DNA of 64,000 nucleotides from Phycisphaera sp. Lineage in GTDB: Bacteria; Planctomycetota; Phycisphaerae; Phycisphaerales; Zrk34. Below the pieces are notes generated by a model, which searched no databases, was not told the DNA's origin, and saw only the letters and a list, made by a program, of their open reading frames with translations. The position numbers and the translations under genes are program-made. The stretch covers positions 62,001 to 126,000 of the forward strand of contig WGMA01000011.1 of NCBI GenBank assembly GCA_016125285.1, given 5' to 3'. Position 1 is the first letter of the stretch, and each line of letters begins with the position of its first letter. Shown piece after piece: positions 47,508 to 55,972 of this stretch.

Positions 47508-47957
47508 TCACTTGTTCGTCGCGTCACGCCGGATGCGGATCTCTTCGATCGGCACGAACACGCCCTCGCCCTGCAGGCCCTTCATCATGCCGGGGCAGCG
47601 CTGCGCCGCGTTGGCCCACGCCCGCAGCGAGCGCAGGTTCTCCGGCCAGAACGGCCACGTGCGGCACTGCTTCGGCCGGACATTGTAGATGCTGCACAGC
47701 GCCTTGCCCTGCTCGTCGCGCCGCAGGAACACGCAGTCGTAGCCGTGCTGCGTGAGGGTCTCGTTGAGCGACCAGTCGCCGTGCACCTTGTGGGCGTACG
47801 TCTTGCGGAACTCCTTGGGCGTCATGCCGAAGTGCTCGGCCATCGCCTTGAGCTCCGCGTCGTCGAACCACACGTAACCGCTCGGCCCGGTGCAGCAGTT
47901 GCCGCACTGAGTGCACTCGAAGCTCAATCCGTCGGCGTACCACTCTTCCTTGCTCAT
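47508..47957 (-). CDS. YkgJ family cysteine-cluster protein
   Basis: The 149-residue protein has the family signature FECTQCGNCCTGPSGYVW, then CVFLRRD, CSIYNVRPKQCRTWPFWPENL and RCPGM. The Cys set fits a zinc- or iron-sulfur-binding fold. Its start overlaps the stop of the deacetylase-family gene by 4 bases (ATGA), so the two are translationally coupled. The biochemical role of YkgJ proteins is not established. Confidence 0.85.
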   Translation of the reverse strand: MSKEEWYADGLSFECTQCGNCCTGPSGYVWFDDAELKAMAEHFGMTPKEFRKTYAHKVHGDWSLNETLTQHGYDCVFLRRDEQGKALCSIYNVRPKQCRTWPFWPENLRSLRAWANAAQRCPGMMKGLQGEGVFVPIEEIRIRRDATNK

Positions 47958-48904
47958 GCGTCACCTTCGCCCATCAAGGCCCTGACGTGCGCCGCCGCAC
48001 AGCGTGACAGCGCGGTCAGATCGTACCCGCCTTCGAGCACGCTGACGACGCGCCCGTCGCCGTGCCTGTCGGCGACCGCCGCGAGCTGGCGCGTCATCCA
48101 CGTGAACGCCGCGTCGGTCAGTTCGATCTGCGCCAGCGGGTCCTCGCGTGCGGCGTCGAACCCGGCGCTGATCAGCAGCATCTGCGGCTTGTAGTCGTCC
48201 AGCTTCGGCAGAATCTTCGCCTCGAACGCCTGGCGGTAATCGTTGTCACCCGAGCGCGGCGGCATCGGCACGTTGAGCGTGAATCCCTTGCCCGCGCCGC
48301 GGCCGGTTTCGTCGGCGTAGCCGGTGCCGGGGTACAGCGTGTCGGGGTGCTGGTGGATGGAGATGAACAGCACGTCGGCGCGTTCCTCGAGGATGTGCTG
48401 CGTGCCGTTGCCGTGGTGCACGTCGAAATCGACGATCGCGACGCGCTCGACGCCCTGCCGCGTAAACCAGTCCGCGGCGATCGCGATGTTGTTGAACAGG
48501 CAGAAGCCCATCGCCTTGTCGTGCTCGGCGTGATGGCCCGGCGGTCGCACCGTGCAGAACGCCCGCTTGAGCTTGCCGCCGTGCACCTGCTGGCATGCGT
48601 TGATCACGCCGCCGGTCGCCAGCAGCGCCACGTCGTAGCTCGCCGGGCAGACCAGCGTATCGCCGTCGAGGTTGCGCACGCGGTGGGCGCACGCCTCGCG
48701 GACCGACGCGACATAGAGCGGGTCGTGGACGCATTCAACGAGTTTCACGTCGACCGGCGTCGCGTCGATCGGCGTCAAGGCGTCGGCGAGCATCGTTTCG
48801 CGGAAGTGACTGACGATGGCGCGCAGGCGATCCGGCCGCTCCGGATGAAACTTGCCGGTGTCGTGTTCGAGGTAGCGATCGTTGTATAACCATCCGACGT
48901 TCAT
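47954..48904 (-). CDS. histone deacetylase / AcuC family hydrolase
   Basis: The 316-residue zinc hydrolase shows HPERPDRLRAI, RPPGHHAEHDKAMGFCLFNN with the catalytic His pair, VAIVDFDVHHGNGTQHIL with metal Asp and His, SIHQHPDTLYPGTG, and LISAGFDAAREDPL with the third metal Asp, and a C-terminal VSVLEGGYD. All catalytic residues are present. Bacterial members deacetylate acetyl-lysine (for example acetyl-CoA synthetase) or acetylpolyamines. It is coupled to the YkgJ gene downstream. Confidence 0.92.
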   Translation of the reverse strand: MNVGWLYNDRYLEHDTGKFHPERPDRLRAIVSHFRETMLADALTPIDATPVDVKLVECVHDPLYVASVREACAHRVRNLDGDTLVCPASYDVALLATGGVINACQQVHGGKLKRAFCTVRPPGHHAEHDKAMGFCLFNNIAIAADWFTRQGVERVAIVDFDVHHGNGTQHILEERADVLFISIHQHPDTLYPGTGYADETGRGAGKGFTLNVPMPPRSGDNDYRQAFEAKILPKLDDYKPQMLLISAGFDAAREDPLAQIELTDAAFTWMTRQLAAVADRHGDGRVVSVLEGGYDLTALSRCAAAHVRALMGEGDA

Positions 48905-48955
48905 TCCAGCAGCATATCACAGTGGGTTCGTATCCGAACGCCCGCGGTGATTGAA

Positions 48956-49042
48956 AATGACCAATGCCCAAGCCCCAATGACCAATGCCGGGAAGGCGTC
49001 CGCATCTGTACATTGGTCATTGGGGCTTGGGCATTGGTCATT
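48956..49042. repeat. perfect inverted repeat, family B
   Basis: Arms of 32 bases at 48956-48987 and 49011-49042 are exact complements around a 23-base loop. They consist of AATGACCAATGCCCAAGCCC-type words and are related to 18528-18620. It is in the gap between divergent genes. Confidence 0.88.
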
Positions 49043-49087
49043 CTCGCCGGACTGATCTACGAACCTCTACTGCGGTACCATGCGCAC

Positions 49088-49732
49088 ATGCATTGGGACC
49101 ACGTCGACATCTGCGAAGCGGTGCACGCCGGGCTGCTGAAGTGCGCGCAGGAGATCGACGCCGAGCAGGCGGTGTACGGGATCGACGCGCTGGACGAGCT
49201 GGGCCTGCATCCGCTGATCCAGCAGCCGCTGCGCGACGCGGGGTTCGGCGTCTGGCCCGAGCAGGCGTACCCGTCGGACCGCATCGGACGCAAGCGCCGC
49301 AGCGAGGGCAAGCGGTGCGACATCGTGCTGACGCCGGACGAGCGTGAGCTGGTCGACCCCGAAGCGGAGGCGACGCTGTTCGAACCGCCCGACACCGTCG
49401 CGCTCGAGTCGGCGTACTGGCTGGAGATCAAGACCGTCTCGCAGTACACGACCGACGGCCCGTTCCCGCACTACTCCAAGGAACTGCTCAGCCCCGTGCG
49501 CGAAGACCTGCGCAAGCTCGCGCAGGACCCGCTGATCTACCACTCCGGCCTGATGCTCGTGCTGTTCACCGAAGACCCGCGTGTCGCGCAGCACGACCTC
49601 GAGCTGTGGGAGATGCGCTGCCTGCAGAAGGGCTACCCGATCGCCCCGCCGGTCCGGCGTGACTTCGCGATCACCGAGCGGATGGGCAACGCGCTGTGCA
49701 CCGTGGCGCTGTTCCCGGTGCGGCGACTTTAG
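49088..49732 (+). CDS. conserved hypothetical protein with PD-(D/E)XK-like motif
   Basis: The 214-residue protein starts at ATG 49088, since codons further upstream come from the inverted repeat. It has KRCDIVLTPDE and then SAYWLEIKTVSQYT, an Asp followed by E-x-K spacing that resembles the PD-(D/E)XK nuclease core. The N-terminus (DHVDICEAVHAGLLKCAQEI) and the C-terminus are helical and mixed. The fold assignment is inference, and the function is unknown. No Shine-Dalgarno is clear. Confidence 0.62.
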   Translation: MHWDHVDICEAVHAGLLKCAQEIDAEQAVYGIDALDELGLHPLIQQPLRDAGFGVWPEQAYPSDRIGRKRRSEGKRCDIVLTPDERELVDPEAEATLFEPPDTVALESAYWLEIKTVSQYTTDGPFPHYSKELLSPVREDLRKLAQDPLIYHSGLMLVLFTEDPRVAQHDLELWEMRCLQKGYPIAPPVRRDFAITERMGNALCTVALFPVRRL

Positions 49733-49842
49733 CGCTGAAAATATCGACGCGCCACTAAACCATCCCACACATCTGTGCGTATAGTTAAGTGAGTCGTTTG
49801 AGGGAGATGGAACACGTCTGTCGTGCCATTTGGAGGTGGAAT

Positions 49843-50004
49843 ATGGTCTGCAATGCGTGTGATTTCTACTGGATCCTGCTGCGTGGTGAGGACGACTGGC
49901 TGCGTGCGATGCGGATGCACAACGATCCGGCGTACTTCCAGATCCTCGGGTCGCAGCGGCGTGTAAGCATCGTCGCCGTCGAGGCGGTGCAGCCGGTCAA
50001 CTGA
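49843..50004 (+). CDS. small hypothetical protein, 53 residues
   Basis: GGAGGTGG (49832-49839) gives one of the best ribosome sites in the window, just before ATG 49843. The product begins MVCNACDFYWILLRGEDDWL and ends with a short strand-like VSIVAVEAVQPVN. Two Cys are in NACDF context. ATG 49807 is an alternative start in the same frame. The family is not known. Confidence 0.5.
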   Translation: MVCNACDFYWILLRGEDDWLRAMRMHNDPAYFQILGSQRRVSIVAVEAVQPVN

Positions 50005-50017
50005 GTACCGCCACACA

Positions 50018-51418
50018 TCACATCAGTCCCGGGATCGGTTCGCTGCGTGTCAGCGCCGCCAGGACGTCGGTCGGCAGGTCGGCGCGCGTGCGGACCTTTC
50101 CGATGTCCAGCAGCGTGTGCATGATCGTGGCCATGAGGTGATCGATGTTGACGGGCGTGACGCTCGGCTGAGCGCCGTCGAGGTCGGACGCGCCGATGAC
50201 CTGGCCCATGTTCATCCCGCCGCCGTACAGCAGCAGCGGCGCGCTGCCGCCCCAGTGATCGCGGCCGCCCTTCTTGTTGATCTTCGGCGTGCGTCCCATC
50301 TCGCCGCAGCACACGAGCAGGATCTTGTCGCCGAGCCCGCGCGACTCGCAGTCTTCGATGAACGTCGCGACCGCGTGATCGAACGGCTCGCCGCAGTAGC
50401 GCATCCCTTCGTCCATCGTCGCGTTGTTCTGGTCCGCGTGCATATCCCACACGAAGCTGGTCGTGACGGTGATGAACCGTGCGCCCGCTTCGACGAGCCG
50501 CCGCGCCAACAGCATCAGCTTGCCGAGCGTCTGGCCGTGGTCGCGGTAGTTGTCGTGGTTGTTCCACTTCCTGGAGATGCTGTCGGGGTGGACGAGCTTC
50601 GACGTGTCGTACCGCGCGACGACGGCGGGGTCTTCCTTCGACAGATCGAACGCGTTGGCGATCCCGCCGAGGATCACGTCGTATGCCTGCTGCGTGAAGC
50701 GGTCGGCGCCGTCGAGCTTGCCGCTGACGTCGATGCGGCGGCGGATGGTGTCCAGGGCCTGGAGCAGCGAGCGGCGGTCGTCGAGGCGCGTGCGCGGCAT
50801 CCACAGCTTCATGTCGTTCTGCAGATCGCCGCCCGTGCTGGGGACGAAGGGCGTGTACGCCGGGCCGAGGTTGCCGGTCGATGGGAACTTGCCGAATTGC
50901 GACACGCCTTCCTGCGCGGTGGGGTCGACGGCGCGCGGGAACAGCACGGCGTTGATGGGCATGCCGGTGTCGGTGTTGTTCACGCCCGCGACTCGCGTGT
51001 AGAGCGCGCCCATGTTGGCGTTGAGGGTTTCCTTGCAGACGATGGGCTTGATGTCGTGGTTGCCCGAGCCGGTGGTGAACGAACGGACGACGGCGGTCTT
51101 GTGGGCGAGTTTGGCGAGGCGTTGCAGCGTCGAGCCGTAGGTGATGCCGGCCAGCGTGGTGGGGATCTCACCGGTCGCGCTGCGGATCTCCATCGGGCGG
51201 TCCATCTTCGGGTCGAACATCTCGTGCTGCGGCGGTCCGCCGTGCATGAACAGGAAGATCACGGCCTTGTCGGTGACGGGCAGGTCGACCCCGCCCGCCG
51301 CGGCGCGCGCCTGTGCGGCGAGCAGGCCCGGCAGCGTCATCCCGCCGCCTAGCGCGAGGCTGCCGACGCCGAGGAAGTCCCGGCGGGAGTGGCTTCGGGG
51401 ATCGAAGAATCGCAACAT
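50018..51418 (-). CDS. DUF1501 protein with Tat signal
   Basis: The 466-residue protein has a twin-arginine signal (SHSRRDFLGVGSLALGGG), so it is exported folded. The alkaline-phosphatase-like DUF1501 blocks are FLFMHGGPPQHEMFDPK, NHDIKPIVCKE, and LVCCGEMGRTPKINKKGGRDHWG with metal-site Asp and His. Start 51418 is chosen from the signal peptide. In planctomycetes DUF1501 genes usually pair with DUF1549/DUF1553 genes, but that partner is absent here. Function is thought to be a secreted sulfatase- or phosphatase-like enzyme, unproven. Confidence 0.9.
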   Translation of the reverse strand: MLRFFDPRSHSRRDFLGVGSLALGGGMTLPGLLAAQARAAAGGVDLPVTDKAVIFLFMHGGPPQHEMFDPKMDRPMEIRSATGEIPTTLAGITYGSTLQRLAKLAHKTAVVRSFTTGSGNHDIKPIVCKETLNANMGALYTRVAGVNNTDTGMPINAVLFPRAVDPTAQEGVSQFGKFPSTGNLGPAYTPFVPSTGGDLQNDMKLWMPRTRLDDRRSLLQALDTIRRRIDVSGKLDGADRFTQQAYDVILGGIANAFDLSKEDPAVVARYDTSKLVHPDSISRKWNNHDNYRDHGQTLGKLMLLARRLVEAGARFITVTTSFVWDMHADQNNATMDEGMRYCGEPFDHAVATFIEDCESRGLGDKILLVCCGEMGRTPKINKKGGRDHWGGSAPLLLYGGGMNMGQVIGASDLDGAQPSVTPVNIDHLMATIMHTLLDIGKVRTRADLPTDVLAALTRSEPIPGLM

Positions 51419-51682
51419 GCCGCGCCCCAACGAGGTGACAAGCGAAACGCCTGTTACGACCATGATACGCGTGACATTACAGCCGGGTAAAGGTTTTTCG
51501 CGGCGTTCTGTCGTTCGCGGAGGTCCGTGGCGGCGGTGGATCACGCACCCCGATGCCGCCGTCAGGCATCTGAGCCGGAGGCGTAAGCCCCGCGATCACG
51601 AGCGTCTTATCGATGAGTGACCAAACTACAATCGCCGCGGGCATCGGCGTATGATCTGACGCACGACTGACGAGGGATGTCT

Positions 51683-54100
51683 ATGAAGGTTGGTAAGCCG
51701 GTTTCGATCCTCACGATGGCGACGGCGCTGCTGGCGCTGAGCGCGGCGGCTATGCGCGTGTCGGCGCAGGATTTCAAGCTCGACAGCTTCGCACCGAAGT
51801 CCGCGGAGCCCGCGACGGCCGGCCCGCCCGGGCGTCAGTCGCCGGTGCAGGTGTCGACGCAGCTTTCAGCCGACGCCGTAACGCCCGACGGCACGATCAA
51901 GCTCGCGGTGATCTTCGACATCAAGTCGCCCTATCACATCCAGACGCGTCAGCCGAAGCTCGACTTCCTCGTCGCCACGAAGGTCGAGCCGACGACGCTG
52001 CCGCAGGGCATGGTTGCGGGCGATGCGCAGTGGCCCAAGGCGCATCCGCTGAAGGTGGACTTCGGTTTCGGCAATCAGACGCTGGAGTTCTACGTCGAGC
52101 GGTCGGTCGTGTTCATGACGGTGTCGGTGGGTAAGGAGGTCGCGCCGGGCGACTACGACGCGGTGATCACGACGACGCACCAGGCGTGCAACGACAAGTC
52201 GTGCCTGCCGCCGGACACGCAGGAGTTGCACGTGCCGATCAAGGTCGTCGCAGCGGGCACGGCGGTGACGTCCGCGAACGACGAGCTGTTCGCGATGTAC
52301 GCCGGGCCGAGCGTCGGCACCGCTGCGCCTGGCGACAGCGCCACCAGCAACACGCTGAAGATCCCCTTCTTCGGCTACGACTTCACGATCGATCCCAACA
52401 ACATCTTCCTGCTGCTGATCCTCTCGGCGGTCGGCGGGCTGCTGCTGAACCTCACGCCGTGCGTGCTGCCGGTGATCCCGCTGAAGATCATGGCGTTGAC
52501 GAAGTCGGTCGAGCACCGCGGGCACGCGATCCTGTACGGGTCGATCATGTCGCTGGGCGTGGTGGCGTTCTGGCTGGGGCTGGGGCTGGCGGTGTCGCTG
52601 GTCAGCGGGTTCAGCGCGGCGAACCAGCTGTTCCAGTACCCGGCGTTCACGATCACGGTCGGCGTGATCATCGCGGTGATGGGCGCGGGCATGTGCGGGG
52701 CGTTCGCGACGAACCTGCCGCAGTGGGTCTACCAGTTCCGCCCGACGCAGGACACGGTGCACGGGTCGTTCGGCTTCGGCATCATGACCGCCGTGCTGTC
52801 CACGCCGTGCACCGCACCGATGATGGGCGCGACCGCGGCGTGGTCGGCGACGCAGGGCGTGACGATCACGCTCGTGACGTTCGGCTCGATCGGCGTCGGC
52901 ATGGCGTCGCCCTACCTCGTGCTGTCGATCTTCCCGCACCTCGTGCACAAAATGCCGCGCACCGGCCCGGCCAGCGAGCTGATCAAGCAGGTGATGGGCC
53001 TGCTGATGATCGCCGCGGCGACGTACTTCCTCGGCACCGGCATCGCGGGCATGACCACGACGCCGCCCGACCCGCCGACGCGCCTGTACTGGTGGGCGGT
53101 GGGCCTGGCGTCGATCGCCGCGGGCGGCTGGCTCGCGTACCGCACGTTCCGCATCACGCCGAGCGCGGCGCGGCGTGCGATCTTCGGCGGCATCGGCGTG
53201 GCGATCGTGGCGATCGGCGTGACCATCGGCTTCCGCATGACCGACCGCGGGCCGATCGACTGGGTCTACTACACGCCCGAGCGCCTCGCCGAGGCGCAAG
53301 CGAAAAAGAACGTCGTCGTGCTCGAGTTCACCGCCGAGTGGTGCCTCAACTGCCACGCGCTCGAGCAGACGGTGCTGCACAGCAAGCACGTCACCGACCT
53401 CTTCGCCGATGCCGACGTCACGCCGATCAAGGTCGACATCACGGGCAACAACACCGTGGGCAACGCGAAGCTGCTGGAGGTCGGTCGGCGGACGATCCCG
53501 CTGCTGATCGTGTACGACACGCAGGGCAAAGAGGTGTTCCGCTCCGACGCGTACACGGTGAACCAGGTGGTCGAAGCGATCGGCAAGGCGCGCGGCGGCG
53601 TGGCGAAGGCCGACACGCCGGGCGACACGCCGACGCCTGGCGCCGCCGATACGCCCGCGCCCGCGGACGGCGCGGCCAGCGCCGCGACACCCACTGCCGA
53701 AGACGAAGACAACCCCCCGCCGCTGCCGCCGAGCCCCGTGAAGTGGGTGCCCTACAGCGACGAGGCGTACGCCGCGGCGGTCAAGTCCGGCAAGACGCTC
53801 GTGCTCGATTTCGCCGCGGACTGGTGCCTCGACTGCCGGGCCGTCGAGGTCAAGGTGCTGCGACACGCGGACGTCGTGCCGCAGCTCAACCGCGACGACG
53901 TGATCGCGATGCGTGGCGACATGACCGGCGACGATCCCGCCGCGCTCGCCGCCGAGGCGCAGATGAAGAAGCTCGGCCACACCGGCCTGCCCTACCTGTT
54001 CGTGTTCGCTCCCGACGGCAAGCGCGTCTACGAGGGCGAAAACGTCACCACCGACGCCCTGCTCGGGGCAATACGCCAGGCCCGCGGCACGTTGGAATGA
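51683..54100 (+). CDS. DsbD-like thiol:disulfide interchange protein with two thioredoxin domains
   Basis: The 805-residue protein has a signal peptide (SILTMATALLALSAAAMRVSA). An N-terminal DsbD-alpha-like domain has HQACNDKSCLPPDTQ with a Cys pair. Eight or so transmembrane helices follow, including LNLTPCVLPVIPLK and LSTPCTAPMMG, which hold the membrane Cys pair. Two thioredoxin domains stand in tandem: one with FTAEWCLNC, then a Pro/Ala linker, and a second with FAADWCLDC. Ordinary DsbD has one. It carries reducing power from cytoplasmic thioredoxin to the periplasm. GAGGG before ATG 51683 is preferred over ATG 51677. Confidence 0.88.
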   Translation: MKVGKPVSILTMATALLALSAAAMRVSAQDFKLDSFAPKSAEPATAGPPGRQSPVQVSTQLSADAVTPDGTIKLAVIFDIKSPYHIQTRQPKLDFLVATKVEPTTLPQGMVAGDAQWPKAHPLKVDFGFGNQTLEFYVERSVVFMTVSVGKEVAPGDYDAVITTTHQACNDKSCLPPDTQELHVPIKVVAAGTAVTSANDELFAMYAGPSVGTAAPGDSATSNTLKIPFFGYDFTIDPNNIFLLLILSAVGGLLLNLTPCVLPVIPLKIMALTKSVEHRGHAILYGSIMSLGVVAFWLGLGLAVSLVSGFSAANQLFQYPAFTITVGVIIAVMGAGMCGAFATNLPQWVYQFRPTQDTVHGSFGFGIMTAVLSTPCTAPMMGATAAWSATQGVTITLVTFGSIGVGMASPYLVLSIFPHLVHKMPRTGPASELIKQVMGLLMIAAATYFLGTGIAGMTTTPPDPPTRLYWWAVGLASIAAGGWLAYRTFRITPSAARRAIFGGIGVAIVAIGVTIGFRMTDRGPIDWVYYTPERLAEAQAKKNVVVLEFTAEWCLNCHALEQTVLHSKHVTDLFADADVTPIKVDITGNNTVGNAKLLEVGRRTIPLLIVYDTQGKEVFRSDAYTVNQVVEAIGKARGGVAKADTPGDTPTPGAADTPAPADGAASAATPTAEDEDNPPPLPPSPVKWVPYSDEAYAAAVKSGKTLVLDFAADWCLDCRAVEVKVLRHADVVPQLNRDDVIAMRGDMTGDDPAALAAEAQMKKLGHTGLPYLFVFAPDGKRVYEGENVTTDALLGAIRQARGTLE

Positions 54101-54158
54101 CACGTCGCGGTCTCGCCCGCGGCGCCGCCAACACCCGCAATACCCTCGGAGACAGCTC

Positions 54159-55031
54159 ATGCGTTTGTCCGTCGCCGCGTTGATCGCCACGCTCGCCCTG
54201 TTCGCCATCGCCGCCGCACCCGCCCGCGCCGCGGACGAATCCCCCACGCGCAAGGTCGTCTACAAGACCGTGGGTGACACGAAGCTCAGCCTGCACATCT
54301 TCGAACCGAAGGGCCACAAGGCGGGCGACAAGACGCCGGGCATCGTGTTTTTCTTCGGCGGCGGCTGGGTGGGCGGGTCGCCCTCGCAGTTCTACCCGCA
54401 CTGCGCGTACCTCGCGTCGCGCGGCATGTGGGCCGCGGCGGCCGAATACCGCACGAAGAAGTCGAACGGCACCGACCCCCGTGCGTGCGTCGCCGACGGC
54501 AAGTCCGCGATGCGCTACGTGCGAGCGCACGCGTCGGAGCTCGGCGTCGATCCCGACAAGCTCGCCGCGGGAGGCGGCTCGGCGGGCGGACACGTCGCGG
54601 CCACGACGGCGACCATCACCAAGTTCGACGAGGAAGGCGAAGACACCTCCGTCAGCCCCGTGCCCAACGCCCTGTGCCTGTTCAACGCCGTGTACGACAA
54701 CGGGCCCGACGGCTACGGCTACGACCGCGTCAAAGATTACTGGCAGGACTTCAGCCCGCTGAACAACATCCGCAAGGGCATGCCGCCGGCGATCGTCTTC
54801 CTCGGCACCAAGGACGCGCTCATCCCCGTCGCCACCGCCGAGAAGTTCAAGGCCGAAATGGAAAAGGTCGGCTCCCGCAGCGAGCTGATGCTGTTCGAGG
54901 GACAGGGCCACGGCTTCTTCAACAAGGGCAAGGGCGGCGACAGCAACTACACGAAGACCGTCATCGCGATGGACCGCTTCCTCGCGTCGCTGGGCTTCCT
55001 GACCGGCGAGCCGACCCTTGAGGAGAAATGA
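54159..55031 (+). CDS. secreted alpha/beta-hydrolase, acetylesterase-like (copy 1)
   Basis: The 290-residue protein has a signal peptide (LIATLALFAIAAAPARAA). The oxyanion GGGW (FFFGGGWVGG) and nucleophile GGGSAGGHVAA are those of the BD-FAE/hormone-sensitive-lipase type. Asp in GTKDALIP and His in GQGHGFFN complete the triad. It probably deacetylates plant or algal polysaccharides. A paralogue starts one base after its stop codon. Confidence 0.85.
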   Translation: MRLSVAALIATLALFAIAAAPARAADESPTRKVVYKTVGDTKLSLHIFEPKGHKAGDKTPGIVFFFGGGWVGGSPSQFYPHCAYLASRGMWAAAAEYRTKKSNGTDPRACVADGKSAMRYVRAHASELGVDPDKLAAGGGSAGGHVAATTATITKFDEEGEDTSVSPVPNALCLFNAVYDNGPDGYGYDRVKDYWQDFSPLNNIRKGMPPAIVFLGTKDALIPVATAEKFKAEMEKVGSRSELMLFEGQGHGFFNKGKGGDSNYTKTVIAMDRFLASLGFLTGEPTLEEK

Positions 55032-55032
55032 C

Positions 55033-55965
55033 ATGAGGCATGTGAACGCGGTCATGACCGTCGCGCTGCTGCTCGGCTGCGCCCACACGGGCTCGGCGCA
55101 GCAGGCGAAACCCAAGGCCTCGAACTACCCGCCGCAGATCGGGGGTTCGACCGTCGAGGTGTACAAGACGGTCGGCGACGTGAAGCTGAACATGTACATC
55201 TTCACGCCGGAGGGTCACCAGGCGACGGACAAGCGGCCGGCGATCGTGTTCTTCTTCGGCGGCGGGTGGCGCGGCGGATCGCCGACGCAGTTCGCCGGGC
55301 AGTGCCAGTACCTCGCGTCGCGCGGCATGGTGGCGATGACGGCGGACTACCGCGTGCTGTCCCGCCACGGCACGCCGGCGGCCAAGTGCGTCGCCGACGC
55401 GAAGTCCGCGATCCGCTGGGTGCGCACGAACGCGGCGCGGCTCGGCGTCGACCCCGACCGCATCGTCGCGTCGGGCGGGTCGGCCGGCGGACACATCGCC
55501 GCGTGCACCGGCGTGATCAAGGGGTTCGACGAGGAAAGCGAGGACACGTCGACCAGCAGCGTGCCCAACGCGATGGTGCTGTTCAATCCCGCGACGGTGC
55601 TGGCGCCGGTCGAGGGCGAGCCGCCGATCGACGCCGACCGCATGGCGTCGCTCAAGGAGCGCATGGGTGTCGAGCCGATCGAGCTGTCGCCCTACCACCA
55701 CGTCTCGGCCGGGGCGCCGCCGACGCTGATCCTCCACGGCAAAGCCGACACGACCGTCCCCTACCACACCGTCGAGCTGTTCACCGAAGCGATGACGAAG
55801 GCGGGCAACCGTTGCGAGCTCGAGGGCTACGCCGACCAGGCGCACGGCTTCTTCAACGCCCGCGGCGCGCACAACGCGATGTACACCGCGACGCTGCGGC
55901 GCGCCGACGTGTTCCTCAAGTCGTTGGGTTATCTGGAAGGCGAACCGACGCTCGCCGCGGAGTGA
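55033..55965 (+). CDS. secreted alpha/beta-hydrolase, acetylesterase-like (copy 2)
   Basis: The 310-residue paralogue of the preceding gene has FFFGGGWRGGSP, nucleophile SGGSAGGHIAA, Asp in HGKADTTVP and His in QAHGFFNARG. The signal peptide MTVALLLGCAHTGSA could also be a lipoprotein type, since LLGC resembles a lipobox. AGGAG at 55021-55025 precedes ATG 55033. Both copies are expected to be cotranscribed. Sequence divergence suggests different ester substrates. Confidence 0.85.
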   Translation: MRHVNAVMTVALLLGCAHTGSAQQAKPKASNYPPQIGGSTVEVYKTVGDVKLNMYIFTPEGHQATDKRPAIVFFFGGGWRGGSPTQFAGQCQYLASRGMVAMTADYRVLSRHGTPAAKCVADAKSAIRWVRTNAARLGVDPDRIVASGGSAGGHIAACTGVIKGFDEESEDTSTSSVPNAMVLFNPATVLAPVEGEPPIDADRMASLKERMGVEPIELSPYHHVSAGAPPTLILHGKADTTVPYHTVELFTEAMTKAGNRCELEGYADQAHGFFNARGAHNAMYTATLRRADVFLKSLGYLEGEPTLAAE

Positions 55966-55972
55966 CTCGGCG

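Noticed and set aside
48956-49042. CRISPR array
   Set aside because: The repeated words form one inverted pair, not regularly spaced direct repeats with spacers; no cas genes are present.
51545-51682. Promoter for the DsbD-like gene
   Set aside because: TACAAT and TATGAT hexamers occur, but no -35 is at a suitable distance, so no promoter is called.
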